This document shows positions 22,039 through 33,477 of a DNA stretch of 64,000 nucleotides, piece by piece. Each line of letters begins with the position of its first letter. Position 1 is the first letter of the stretch. Source of the stretch: Lactifluus volemus (lineage: Eukaryota > Basidiomycota > Agaricomycetes > Russulales > Russulaceae). Under the pieces are notes generated by a model, which saw only the letters and a program-made list of their open reading frames with translations, ran no database searches and was not told the DNA's origin. The stretch is from positions 124,001 through 188,000 of the forward strand of contig WTXI01000027.1 of assembly GCA_022376515.1 (NCBI GenBank). The letters are read 5' to 3'. Position numbers and translations under genes: made by a program.

Positions 22039-23721
22039 CTAATTAATGTGTGTGAATGTGTGTCCCTTCCAAATCGAGAGAGCAAGCGAAAAAGCCGTTT
22101 TCATTAAAGTTAAAAGAGAGGCGATCATAACGGAAAGCAATAACGTGAGAGGCGGGATCGCGCGATGCAATGCGCCACTCGATTGTGCACTTCCTGAGCC
22201 CGTGACGCTCGCGCTCACAGAACCGATCGCGGGAGTCAGCACGCCCTCTGCGTCAACCAAACTCTGCGCGTTTGACGCAAGTGCGGCAAAGCCGACGGAA
22301 GCCGGATTGGCACGGAACACGCTGTACACGTTCTTCAGGAACGTATCTCCGACGATCCATGCAGGCGAATTGTTGTTCGAAGTATACTCGAAGATCGCAC
22401 CAAGACATTGCCCATTCGAGAGCTCGGTTACTTTAAAGTCGGCCGGAGAGATGGACCAACTCTTGCCGCCGAAAGAGAGGGCGACGTTAACAGTCGTAGA
22501 ACACGCTGCGTAAGATTTATCAGGACACAAAATGGCAAAGAATACTACCAGTGGGATAGGGTGGGAATGTAACGACGTACGATAGGTGCAGTAATTGCCA
22601 GTGGCAGGAGAAGAATTGGGAATCTGCGCATATAAGGTACTGACTTGGGCTGCAGGTCCACCAATAAGTGTTGTTCCCGTAGCAGCGTACGAGGATGGGC
22701 AGTGTTATAGATCCAGAATTTACGGTTAGGCTCGCGATTGGAAGGGTCCAGTATGAAACTGCATCTGAGGGAACAGATTGAAAATCTATTTGGTCCGTAT
22801 AGAGAGACGAGTTGGTCGTTCCTGTCATGAGACATACAATAGGCCTCGGGAGACGGCGGAGCGACGCTGGGGCCAACCCAACGTGAAACCGCGTGAGATG
22901 GAAGGCCATGACTGGCTCATCAAACACGTTGCCCTGGTACAAAGATTGCCAGAAGGGGGTGGCACTCGAAGATGCCAGCTGTTGCCAGACAAGGCCCATG
23001 AGTCCTGATACGGGCGCACTTAACAGACCACTGGAGATATCGTTGCATACACCTGTGAGGATTGTTACTTGACAATAAGTGACATGAGCTACTTAAAGGA
23101 CGTACCAAAAACCTGATTTTGAACCTGAAAGGCCTGAAAGCCGGCCATTTGGACCACGAAGCGTTCTTCGGGCTACAACCTGTGCGCACCTTTTTCCTTT
23201 CTGCTTGTGAGCACATAACCTACTGACACTGAGCCAGAATTGTCAATCAAAACATCGACTCGAGGTAGCTCCATATCTACGGAGCCCTAGTATTCGCTGA
23301 CAGGCTGTGTTGTTCAATAGCCATCGGAACCCCTCCTGTCCCATTCGATGTCATCCTTGACACAGGCTCCGCAGACCTCTGGCTTGCCGCCTCGACATGC
23401 ACTCAGGGTTGCAATAATATTCAGACTTATGCGTCCTCTTCCTCCTCCACGTTTAGTTCCAGCAACCAGCCGTTCTCGATCACGTACTGCAGCGGTAAGG
23501 CCAGCGGAACACTTGCAACAGATGTGGTGATGACGATTGTATTTCCCCTCCCGAAAGTCTTTCTGCCGCTTGGCCCAAAATCGCCATTCAGTGTCATTGC
23601 GAGGCCCTGCCACCCGACGAAGGATGGGGACATGCAGACTACGGGAAGACGGTTGATCACGAAACATGGGCACAGCCAGCGCATGACCGACGGTGAGCCT
23701 GAGTAGCAAGCTCAAGGCCAT
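22039..23721 (-). pseudogene. Pepsin-like aspartic protease A1 with internal inversion
   Basis: On the minus strand, from 23721: start and signal peptide (MALSLLLRLTVGHALAVP), then a propeptide-like stretch (VAGPRNDTEWRFWAKRQKDF). The catalytic N-lobe exon, with VILDTGSADLWLAA, lies at about 23320-23530 on the opposite strand. The minus strand resumes with AGFQVQNQ, MGLVWQQLASSSATPFW, GTTNSSLYTDQIDFQSV and PAWIVGDTFLKNVYSVF, then a Ser/Gly-rich tail and a hydrophobic end that suggests GPI anchoring. The second catalytic DTG is lost through a deletion near 22695. The gene cannot make an active family A1 enzyme. Confidence 0.75.
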
Positions 23722-23729
23722 GGAAGTTC

Positions 23730-23865
23730 GTCAAAGTCAAAGTAAGACTTCCCTCACGGAAATATGTCGTTATCTCAGGCTCCAAGAGAACGACATACAG
23801 GATGTCGAACAGGAAAGCAAGGGTTGCCGAGGTGGCGAAATGTCGTGCTGCGCTAATTCTAGGTG
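23730..23865 (+). repeat. T segment copy T3, short, fused to the S3 promoter
   Basis: A short piece of T running up to aattctag, followed directly by the S promoter (gtgtaaagaaatg), as in T1, T5 and T6. It abuts the start of protease A1. Confidence 0.5.
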
Positions 23866-24389
23866 TAAAGAAATGAAAAACAGCGTGTTTCTCACGCCTG
23901 CCTGTCGGAGTTTACAATCCGACAATACCGCCGATTGAAGATGGCGTGCGCTGCCACGTTAGGGTACGACTAAACCGACTTCCCCGCCAACGTCACCCAT
24001 GGCGCTACCTTGCCGCTTTACACCACAACCTCCTACCATGAGCTTTCGGTTAAAAAATCATTTAATTCGTACAGTTTTCCATGGAATCCGTACTCCAAGC
24101 GCAAACGCGCGTCGCGCCGGCCAGTAAGTAGTCCATGCGTCGTTCGTGCCAGGAATCGGATCTCACGTCCTGTCAGCGTCCTGTCAATTGTGTATCCCCT
24201 CTCTCCGCCACCAGGCACTATCGAGTCTCGAAATGTGTTCCGAATTGTTTGCGCCAGTGTCTCAAACTTTAATCATTCTGCGTACCGTTTGAAATTGCTT
24301 GGAGCTATAAGAAGAGGACGACGGACAAAAAGGAGGGGCAGCATTACTCCCCATCGATTTGATTTGCTCTTGAAACAAACACAACCACC

Positions 24390-24640
24390 ATGCGCTTCTC
24401 CGTCTTCACTCTCCTCATTGTGCTTCCTGCTGCAGCCTATGCAGTTGTATGTCCCCAACAGTTTTCGATTCAATCCGTATGCGGTCAAGTCGGCGATTGG
24501 TGCGACAATGAATTTCCGTGCTGTTTGGGTTTGGAGTGCGAGCGTGTTGGCTATGAAAATGTATGTGCCATTGCGTACTATCATGATTCCCTCAGTCTTA
24601 TGATGAACACTGAAATTGAACACAGAGCTGTGTTATTTGA
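24390..24640 (+). CDS. Knottin-like small secreted protein S3
   Basis: The proposed CDS is join(24390..24560,24626..24640), 61 residues, with a 65-nt intron GTATGT...CACAG. Exon 2 has five codons including the stop; its second codon is TGT (Cys). The mature part has seven Cys in the array pattern. The polyadenylation-type signal AATAAA lies about 160 nt after the stop (24798). The intron-retaining frame would run to 24959 (189 residues), but family comparison favours splicing. The closest relative is S2. Confidence 0.8.
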
Positions 24641-24969
24641 CATTGAATCAGCAAGGCGTGTGCGGGAACTTTCAAGAACTGGCTGTGATGAAGTTGAGGC
24701 GTGGTGCTCTTGTCGAGTAGAATGGCAGGCGTCCCTCTATTGTGACGCGCATGAGAGTGGGTTAGAGGGAGTTGGGCCATTGCTCTTCTGTATGGAAATA
24801 AATTTTCTTGAATACAGTTTGAAGAAAAGCAAACTGCTACCTTTTGTAGTGCGGAGACGTATTCAATTTGTCGAGCATGAGGGTGGTTGCTTTCGTAACA
24901 AATCTCTAGTAAGGGGGAAAGAACCGCCGATGCCAGCCTCGTGTACTGGCGCACATTAGGTGTATATAC

Positions 24970-25730
24970 TACTTTCTATCCACCAAGTTATTTTTTCCAA
25001 CACACCCAACAGGCTCTCCCTCCCAGAAACCAATTTAATGACTAGATCGTCGACTCGGAGAAGTCAGACAATGATGTCGCAACCTCCCTTGCAATACACA
25101 TTAAGGGAAATTGCATCAACGGGGTCCCACAAGACGCCTTTGGACATCACCAAAAAAAAAAGAAGACTGGCCAACCAATCGTGCAACTGTCAGACAGAAA
25201 AACAGTGGAGACACAGTTACATGACCACAATCAAGCTACTTGTACACGACACGTCGCATTTCTGCATCAGTGGAACAGAGAACTTTGGTGTCACATGTGC
25301 AGCCCAAAGGCAGCAGCAGGAAGGACAATACAGGGATAACCAAAAAACGAATGAATGATATCGAGTCGACCGAGCGTAGGGGGGTGTGAAAGGAGAGCCA
25401 GAAAATGGAAAGGAAGCACGTGAAACGAACGTGGACTCGGACGGCCACACCAACAACCACGGACAGGGTTTGCTGGTCTTCACATTATTCGTAATGTGCC
25501 TTGTGCTGTTTTCATCGGGGTCAGTCAAAGCTGCGCCGGTTGAACAACTCGCCCCCCTTACAATTGCTGGCACGCAGTCGTGCAAGGTTGTCCAGGGTGC
25601 TGTCCCCTATGTCGGTGGTTTCCCGGCGCGCAGGTAGTCCTGACTGCAATCTGTCTGTTGGTGCACATTCCGCGTCGAAGGGCTTCGTTGATAAAAACTC
25701 GAAGGTATAGCGAAGATCGTCCAAGTTCCA
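24970..25730 (+). repeat. X segment copy X3 with candidate secreted-peptide frame
   Basis: The open frame 25386-25637 contains a hydrophobic core (LLVFTLFVMCLVLF), a signal-peptidase-like VKAA site, and then APVEQLAPLTIAGTQSCKVV. Versions of this frame occur in X1 and X4. The hydrophobic part and the APVEQLAP stretch are conserved, but the 5' and 3' ends differ in frame between copies. It could be an exon of a small secreted protein with unresolved splicing, or a decayed one. Confidence 0.35.
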
Positions 25731-25849
25731 ATTTTCATTTACTAGTAGCTTCATTGATTTTCTGTGGGTTTATCAAGCGTGCAAAAAGAAGTATCACAGC
25801 CTGAGGCTCAACAACGCACACACGTGGCCCGTTTGTACGCAACCTTTTT

Positions 25850-26183
25850 CACGATTTTTTGTTTCACACATCCCGTCATCCTTCGATGCCTTTCGTCAAA
25901 TTCAAAGGAAGTCTTCCCTCGCGGGAACATGTCGTTATTTCAGGCTCCAAGAGGACGACATACAAGATGTCGGACAGGAAAGCAAAGACTTGGAGGCGGG
26001 AAAACGTCGTGCTGAGCTAATTCTAGGTACGGCCCTATCATCTGAGCAATTTTTTCATCTTGTATTTTTCTAGGTCTGAGCGCCGCCGACCGAGCCAACG
26101 TTGAGCAAATCGACCGTGATGGTCCGAGCTCTGACATCATCGCCGAGTCGTGGAAGCTAGTACGAAAGGAATCGAAGGTTTAA
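25850..26183 (+). repeat. T segment copy T4, best-preserved coding potential
   Basis: A frame through CRYFRLQEDDIQDVGQESK and KRRAELIL can be spliced across a 47-nt GT-AG intron (26027-26073) into SAADRANVEQIDRDG ... ESWKLVRKESKV, stopping at 26183. In the other T copies a one-base difference near 26108 changes the frame of the second exon. This suggests T is the 3' end of a gene that is intact only here, or nowhere. I recognise no family. Confidence 0.35.
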
Positions 26184-26559
26184 TGGTGGCTGGTAAAGGC
26201 CAGTCAGTGTTGTGAGTACATTCAAATTAAATGACCTTCTCTCATCGTTTTCATCGATTTACCCCTCACGTAAAGCGTTTGCCTACCTCACTACTTGAGG
26301 CCAAGAGGATGCGCATAAGGGATTGCAGATTCAACTGGCTTTGAAAAATCTCGCTGGGATTACCTCCCCTTTCCAACCGTTACTCGGACAGAGCGCTTTC
26401 ACCCCTCTCTTCTTTCTTGTCATCGGATTCAGTCTCTAGATGCTTGGGATCGTAACTGAACTGTTTTCGAGTTTGATCTACAGAACGATGAAGCCCGCAA
26501 CAAGTAGTTTTTATTTATTATTAAATTGCTTGTATCTTGAACTTCTTTCTGACATCCTG

Positions 26560-27090
26560 ACTCGCAGCTTAGAATGATTTTGACGGACTTAAAGGGCCCA
26601 GTGGGCGAAGTCAACCTCCCCGAGTTCCTCGGGCACGAAAGCGGGAGAGTAGGACGATGCTCACAATAGTAGAATCACATTGGCAGTGCAACATACCACA
26701 AAGAGAACAAACGACTGTAAGCTCAGCGCTCAGTCCTTGCATGGGTACACCGCGGTATAGCGAACAACTGTGACGTCTTGAATTAGGCATAAGCTGTCAA
26801 GTTTGTGATCCTCACACATGAGTTGACACGTTCGGTGTAACGGTGTTCACTGTTCATCTCCACAACCATAATTGCATGGCACCTGAGATTAATCGCTTCG
26901 AGGCTATGTGTCTGTGGATCGTCGCTCGGCGACATGATATCTATCATACTAACATGGCACCCCTCTGCCAGTGTGAACAAACCCCCTTTGTGAACACTCC
27001 AAATTTCTCACACAATTCTCGCTCAATCACCACATAATTTAGCCTACAGTATCTAGTACCAAATGTGACTGTATTCCGTGCATTTTTTTC
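26560..27090 (+). repeat. Z segment, first copy
   Basis: Conserved segment between T and an S promoter, present again at 47580-47791 plus 49268-49500, at 56300-56820 and at 62650-63440. A short frame with GPVGEVNLPEFLGHESGR near 26600 is partly conserved. No gene can be supported. Two mobile elements used this segment as target in other copies. Confidence 0.5.
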
Positions 27091-27861
27091 TTGGTAGAAA
27101 CCGTAGTGTGTAAAGAAATGAAAAACAGCGTATTTGTCACGCCTATCGTGTCGAAGCTTACAATGTTTCAAAAATGGCAAGCTTAGGGCTCGCGCTCTGA
27201 CAGAACAGCCGATCGGAGTCTAAAGAAATGGCGTGTGACGGAGCCTGACGGTTCACAACAAAGGGAGCTGCTTCATTTGTAGCCCTACATCTGTCAAGCA
27301 CAACTCGGAACCAAGGATTATCATGCGAGACGCAAGTTTCGTGACTCATGCCACTCTTCGGTACGATTAACCGATTTGGCACGTCAGCTCCCCCACCAAA
27401 ACATTCACTGTGACACTATCTTGCCGCTTTACACCACAAACCTCCCCGACGAAATAATTTTTAAAGCGAAAGCTCCGAGCTTTCGGTTTAAACATTATTT
27501 CGTCCGTACAGTTTCATATGAAATCCGTACTCCTAGTGCAAACGCGCGTCGCGACGGCCAGTAGTCCATGCGTCGTTCGTGCCAGGACCCGCATCTTCGC
27601 TACCATCATGTCAGCGTACTGTCAATTGCGTACTGTATCCCCAGGCTCTCGCTCGCTCCCCCAGGCACTGGCCGAGTCTCGAAACGCGTTCGGAATTGTT
27701 TCTGGGTGAATGTGCCAGTGTGTCAAACTGTAATCATTCAGGGTACCGTTTAAAATGAACGTGAATCTGCCTTGAGCTATAAAAAGAGGACGACGGACGA
27801 AGAGGAGGGACAGCATTACTCACCACCGATTCGATTTGCTCTTGAAACAAACACAACAACC

Positions 27862-28106
27862 ATGCGCTTCTCCGTCCTCACTCTCCTCATTGTGCTTCCT
27901 GCTGCAGCCTATGCAGCTGTATGTCCCCAACAGCTTTCGATTCAACCCGAATGCGGTGAACGCGGCGATTACTGCGACGAGGAATTTCCGTGCTGTGGCC
28001 GTTTGAAGTGCGAGTGGAATGGCTATGGTCAAGTAAGTGCCATCGCGTACTATCATGATTCCCTCCGCCTTATGAACTCTGAAATTGAACACAGGCATGT
28101 ACTTGA
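27862..28106 (+). CDS. Knottin-like small secreted protein S4
   Basis: The proposed CDS is join(27862..28032,28095..28106), 60 residues. The donor is GTAAGT rather than GTATGT; this keeps a good splice site but would replace the Cys of a retained intron by Ser, so splicing is needed for the seventh Cys. Exon 2 has four codons with TGT second. The mature loop between the second and third Cys is acidic (GERGDY). The TATA box (TATAAAAAG at 27778) is 84 nt upstream of the ATG. It shares these features with S11. Confidence 0.82.
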
Positions 28107-28536
28107 GAGGTTGGACATCGAATCAGCTCAAGGACTGGCTGTGATGAATTTGAGGCGTGGTGCTCTTGTCAAGTGGAATGGCAGGCATCCCTTTATTAAT
28201 GATGCGCATGAGAGGGTTAGAGGGAGTTGGGCCATCGCTCTTGTGTATGGAAATAAAGTTTGTTGAATACAGTACAGTTTGAAGAAAATCAACCTGCTAC
28301 CTTTTGTAGTGTGGAGACGTGTTCAATTTGTCTAGCATGAGGGTGGTTGCTTTCGTAACAAATCTCTAGAAAGGGGACAAAGACCCGATGCCAGCCTCGT
28401 TTACCACTACAGAAGCATACGTAGCACATGAGCCGACATTGGTCTCGGTATTGCAGAGGAGAGCTTGACTGAGAATTATGAGACACAACGCGAGTACTCA
28501 GCTACCCTTGCCATCGCGAAACTCGTGCCAGTGATG

Positions 28537-29045
28537 CAAATCAAAGAAACAATCTCCTTTGATCTTGACGAGGTGACCGGATCCACGGGCCATCGCGTGC
28601 TCGTGCTTTTGTGTTCTCTCTGGGAAAAAGGACTGATGGGACATAGCACCATAGAAATTGTGGGACAGCGGAATAGGTCCGAGTGCATGGCTTGTTCGTC
28701 TTTTGGTCACGACCGACCATGCTGCTGCTACGGTATCGGCATCCGAATCCGAATCGCAGCCTGCTAGTGGTGATCTTGGACCTAGAATCGTGGTTCGAGA
28801 GCTCAGAGAGAGGTTGGCCTTGCACGAGCCATGTCGCATTATCGAATTAGGTGGGCCTTTTCCTGTTCATTCCTCGTTTCCTTCTGTCAGGTCCCCGGTT
28901 CACGTACTGTACATGATAGGTGCTGGGACTGGGATAACCTCGATAATCCTTGCCGCGCTGCGCTCGACTAATTTTGCCTCTTCTGCGCATGATTCCTGTA
29001 TACTCTCCACAGACCTTCGTGAGTCCCTTCCTTCCCAATCCAAAT
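28537..29045 (+). pseudogene. Methyltransferase fragment M3
   Basis: It begins at the end of exon 1 (KETISFDLDEVTGSTG), contains exon 2 (WDSGIGPSAWLVRLL) and exon 3 (AGTGITSIILAAL), then breaks inside the third intron, where it is fused to an S promoter at about 29050. It lacks the N-terminus and the two C-terminal exons. The upstream piece 28410-28510 comes from the CHAT-PNG segment. Confidence 0.75.
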
Positions 29046-29467
29046 CGTCTTCTCCCACCATGAGCTTTCGGTTTAAACATCATTTAATTCGTACAGTTTC
29101 ACATGAAATCCGTACTCCAAGCACAAACGCGCGTCGCATCGGCCAGTAAGTAGTCCACTGGCATGCGTCGTTCGTGCCAGGAATCGGATCTTTCCGATTC
29201 TTTCGCTATCACGTCCTGTCAGCGTCCTGTCAAATGTGTATCCCCGGGTTGATCATGAGGCTCTCGCTCTCTCCGCCATCAGGCACTATTGAGTCTCGAA
29301 ATGTGTTCCGAATCGTTTCCGGGTGAATGCGCCAGTGTCTCAAACTTTAATCATTCTGCGTACCGTTTGAAATTGCCTGGAGCTATAAGAAGAGGACTAC
29401 GGACAAAAAGGAGGGTCAGCATTACTCACCATCGATTTGATTTGCTCTTGAAACAAACACAACCACC

Positions 29468-29715
29468 ATGCGCTTCTCCGTCTTCACTCTCCTCATTGTG
29501 CTTCCTGCTGCAGCCTATGCAGCTGTATGTCCCCAACAGTTTTCGATTGAACCCGGATGCCGTGGACCCGGCGATATCTGCGACGATGTATTTCCGTGCT
29601 GTTTGGGTTTGGAGTGCGTGTGGGATGGCTTTGTTGATGTATGTGCCATTGCGTACTATCGTGATTCCCTCAGTCTTATGATGAACACTGAAATTGAACA
29701 CAGATATGTGAATGA
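29468..29715 (+). CDS. Knottin-like small secreted protein S5
   Basis: The proposed CDS is join(29468..29638,29704..29715), 60 residues, with a 65-nt intron. The seven-Cys pattern is intact, with GPGD in the second loop. Exon 2 is four codons with TGT second. The TATA box is 84 nt upstream. The promoter is fused upstream to methyltransferase fragment M3. The 3' flank is truncated near 29825, where M4 begins, so the usual AATAAA region is missing. Confidence 0.8.
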
Positions 29716-29830
29716 GAGGTTGGACATCGAATCAGCAGGGCGTGTGCGGGAACGTTCAAGAACTGGCTGTGATGAATTTGAGGCGTAGTGCTCTTATCGA
29801 GTGGAATGGCAGGCATCCCTCTATGATACT

Positions 29831-30759
29831 AGTAGCACCATAGAAATTGTGGGACCGCGGAATAGGTCCGAGTCTGGGTGCCAATGCATGGCTTGTTCGT
29901 CTTTTGGTCACGACCGACCATGCTGCTGCTACGGTATCGGCATCCGAATCCGAATCGCAGTCTGCTAGTGGTGATCTTGGACCTAGAATCGTGGTTCGAG
30001 AGCTCAGAGAGAGGTTGGCCTTGCACGAGGAATGTCGCATTATCGAATTAGGCCTTTTCCTGTTCATTCCTCGTTTCCTTCTGTCAGGTCTCCGGTTCAC
30101 GTACTGTACATGATAGGTGCTGGGACTGGGATAGTCTCGACAGTCCTTGCCGCGCTGCGCTCGACTAATCTTGCCTCTGCGGCGCATGATACCTGTATAC
30201 TCTCCACAGACCTTCGTGAGTCTCTTCCTTCCCAATCCAAATCTTCTTCAACCAGCATCATTGCAATCATTTTTTTGTAGCGTCTTCGATGGAGCTTATG
30301 AGCTACAATATACATGCAAACTCCACACTCTACCCCCATTGTCCCTCGACCTTATCGCGTAAGCTATGATTCCCTTCTTATCGCATCCTAACGTTTCCTC
30401 TATTATTATTATTTTTCAATAGGATGGCAGACGTGACGTACAACACGTCATCCTTTCCAGCCCTGCTCCGGACACTCACCTCTCTTCTCGCGTTGAGCGA
30501 TCATCGTCGTTAACGCATGGCCGGACCCGGTGCGCACGAACCAATTGACGGGCCACTGGTCTTATTGGCGTACAAGGGACGTGATCCAGGAGAGAGGCAG
30601 CTCTGGGATATGATGGTGCCGGAGACGGGCGTTGTGCTCGAGTGCATTGGGAAGCAGGCTGGTGCGGGAGGGCTTCCCGTCGAGATGTGGCTCGGGAAGA
30701 AGGCACTTACCCACCTCTTTACTGGTCACGCAAAATCGCAGACTGTGCCGAGATCATAG
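29831..30759 (+). pseudogene. Methyltransferase remnant M4
   Basis: It starts just before exon 2 (ttgtgggaccgcgg; the conserved Ser of WDSGI is Arg) and carries a small insertion (LGAN). Motif I is disturbed by a short deletion before the intron. Most of exon 4 is deleted (near 30340), and exon 5 has an in-frame TAA at about 30511. The C-terminus ends normally. The Copia element sits just downstream. Confidence 0.75.
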
Positions 30760-30804
30760 TCAGACAAACTGCCTTCACCCATCTTCTCTCTATCATGGAA
30801 CCCA

Positions 30805-30809
30805 ATTAT
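30805..30809 (+). repeat. Target-site duplication of the Copia element (left)
   Basis: ATTAT at 30805-30809 is repeated at 36492-36496. Uninterrupted paralogues (19090 and 41549) read cccaattatgaggtg, which confirms the insertion point. Confidence 0.9.
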
Positions 30810-31056
30810 TGTTGGGAGCGCAGCCTCGCAAGGCGTAAGTCGAGCCAACGCTTTCTGGTCACACGTCACATGACGCGTGACATCGATACCCAAGGACTTT
30901 CCGCATTCTCGTCTAGCTCATTTTCTGCATCCCCTTATGGCTTTATTACCCTAGAATTTCACCTCTGTTGAAATACCTTATATAGTGTAGACACCGTGTC
31001 CACCATGCCTTAGTCTTTTCATTCACAGACTGAGACTTAGGGTTCTAACTCCAATA
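30810..31056 (+). repeat. Left LTR of the Copia element
   Basis: Begins TGTTGGGAGCG and ends CTCCAATA, 247 bp. A TATA-like CTTATATAGTG lies near 30980. It is identical to the right LTR except for two transitions. Confidence 0.92.
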
Positions 31057-33477
31057 GATTATGAGACCTGAGCTTTAAGAGCTCTCGAAGACACCGCGCG
31101 TGTACAAATTCCGAACAAGCTAAACCAGGCCCTCCTCACGCAGAATGTCTACACCGCAAGGTACCAGTGCCCCCCCCGCAGGGGCCTCGACTTCTTCTCA
31201 GACTGCTCCGGGACGACCCCCTCACTTGCTTAACCTACCCCTTCTCGAAATGGACGGTAGCAATTACGCTTTCTGGAAGTGCCGCGTAGAGACCGTCTTC
31301 ACCTACCATGACCTTTGGTCAGTCACCAGTGGAACCCTCGCAAAACCAGATCCATTAGCCGATCCAACGGGTTTCGCGCACTGGAACACCAAAAACGAGA
31401 GCGCGCGAATGCATCTCGTAATGGCTATGACTGATGAGCCGCTCAACTCGGTCCTCGACACGAAATCCGCAAAGGATACCTGGAGTCGATTAGCGGAGCG
31501 TTACGAAGGGAAAGGCGAGCAGAGGATAACCCACCTCATCGATGACGTCTTCTGCCGCCAACTTCTCGATACGGAGCCTCTCGAGCCTCAAATTAATTCT
31601 TTAATCCGATCCGCTCGCACCATCACCGCCCTCGGACTCGCGCTCGATGACCGCATCATCGCGCATACGATCATCGGAGCCCTTCCACCTTCTCAATCCA
31701 CCCTCAAAACCATCCTATCCACCCGCGACAATATCGATATCGAAAATACAAAGTCTCAAATCATCCGAGACGAGCAGCGCCACGTCCACGAATCGGGCAT
31801 GGCCGCCACCGCGTTTTTCGCAAAATCGATCAAGGCCGCTAAAAAAGGAAAAGGGAAGGGTAAAGGAAACCAGGAAGACAAGTCCAAAAAGTATTGCAAC
31901 CACTGCAAAATCAAGGGGCACGATACGAGCGAATGTCGAAAGTTGAAGAAGGAGCAGGAGGCCAAGGCAACTGCGAACGCGAAACCGGCAACCGCGATGC
32001 CCGCAGCAACAGCAAAAATTGCGAACGCCGATGAGACAACCATGGACGAGACCATCCGAACCGTCCATGTCTTCCGAGCGCAGTCAAATGCTACAAATCT
32101 GAAGTTAAACCAAAACTCCTGGATAATGGACTCTGGTGCATCACGCACCATGTGCTCCAACAGAAATTGGTTCCAGCAATTTTCTAGCCTTACCCGGAAC
32201 ATTCCCGTCGTCCTGGGCGATAACAGTGCCATCCAAGGCATCGGCCAGGGACGCGTACACGTTCGGATGCGCGCCGGAAACGAGTGGAGCGACGTAATCT
32301 TGCAGAACGTCCTGTACATCCCCGAATTGCACGGGAACCTGCTGTCCGTTTCCCACCTCACAAGCTGCGGCGCCGACGTCCGATTCGCTGGGCAAGGCTG
32401 CCAAATATTCGATGCGACCGAAAACGTTATCTGTGAAGGTCAGTGGCATCAAAACCTCTATCTCATGAATATACAAACGGTCCCCCTTGCCACCGCTCGA
32501 ATCGCGATCATCGAATCGTTCCCCGCGGAAGGCGACGATTTATCCCCTGCGCACGAATTTGCCTTAACGGCACAGGCCCCATCTGCGAAAGCCGATCTGG
32601 CTACATGGCACCGACGCCTCGGCCACCTGAACACGGACACGATCCTACGCATGGCCCGAAAGGGCATTGTCAGTGGCATCAAAATTACATCTGGGAAATC
32701 ACTTACAACCCCTTGCGAACCCTGCCTGAAAGGAAAGCAAACTCGAGTCAAAATCCAGAAGACAACGGAATCGCGATCGGACAAGGTCCTCGGCCGCGTC
32801 CACTCGGACCTATGTGGCAAGATCCCAACCCGATCACATAAAGGGTACTATTACTTCGTCACATGGATCGATGACGCATCCCGCAAAGTCTTCGTGGATG
32901 GCCTGCGCGAAAAATCGGACACACTCGACCACTTCAAAGTGTTTGTCGAACGCGCCGAGGTGCAGACCGGGAAACGACTTCGGCTTCTCCGTTCGGATGG
33001 AGGGGGCGAATACAAAGGGGGGGACTTCAACAAATTCCTAGAAGAGAGGGGTATTCAGCACGAAATAACAACACCGCACACGCCGGAGCACAACGGCGTT
33101 GCCGAGCGGATGAACTGCACGTTGCTCGATAAGGTCTGAGCCATGCTCACCGACACGAGCCTCCCCGACACGTATTGGTACGATGCGCTGGAGTACGCTG
33201 CCCTGCTGCACAACGTCTCGCACACACGCGCGCTCGACAACCTCACGCCGGACGAAGTCTGGAGCGGAAACAAACTGGACATATCGATGTACCGGGTATT
33301 CGGCTCCCGAGCCTTCATGCACGTCCCGAAGAAAAAACGCGCCAAACTTGCTGCGCGGTCGCTGATCTGCACGTTTATTGGATTAGCTAAAAATCGGAAA
33401 GCCTACCGACTTGTGCATCGAAAAACCGGCCGTTTCTTCGAGTCGCGTGACGTTGTATTCAACGAGGGGGGGCCAGT

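Noticed and set aside
22046..22513. Plus-strand 155-codon frame over the protease A1 C-terminus
   Set aside because: It is the complement of the conserved minus-strand protease exon containing the PAWIVGDTFLKNVYSVF block.
31057..31075. Copia primer-binding site after the left LTR
   Set aside because: The sequence after the LTR (gattatgagacctgagc) could match a tRNA 3' end, but I cannot name the tRNA without a search, so no site is annotated.
31715..32361. Antisense frames within the Copia gag-pol region
   Set aside because: The plus-strand frame carries the recognised retrotransposon motifs in the correct order. The antisense frames have none.
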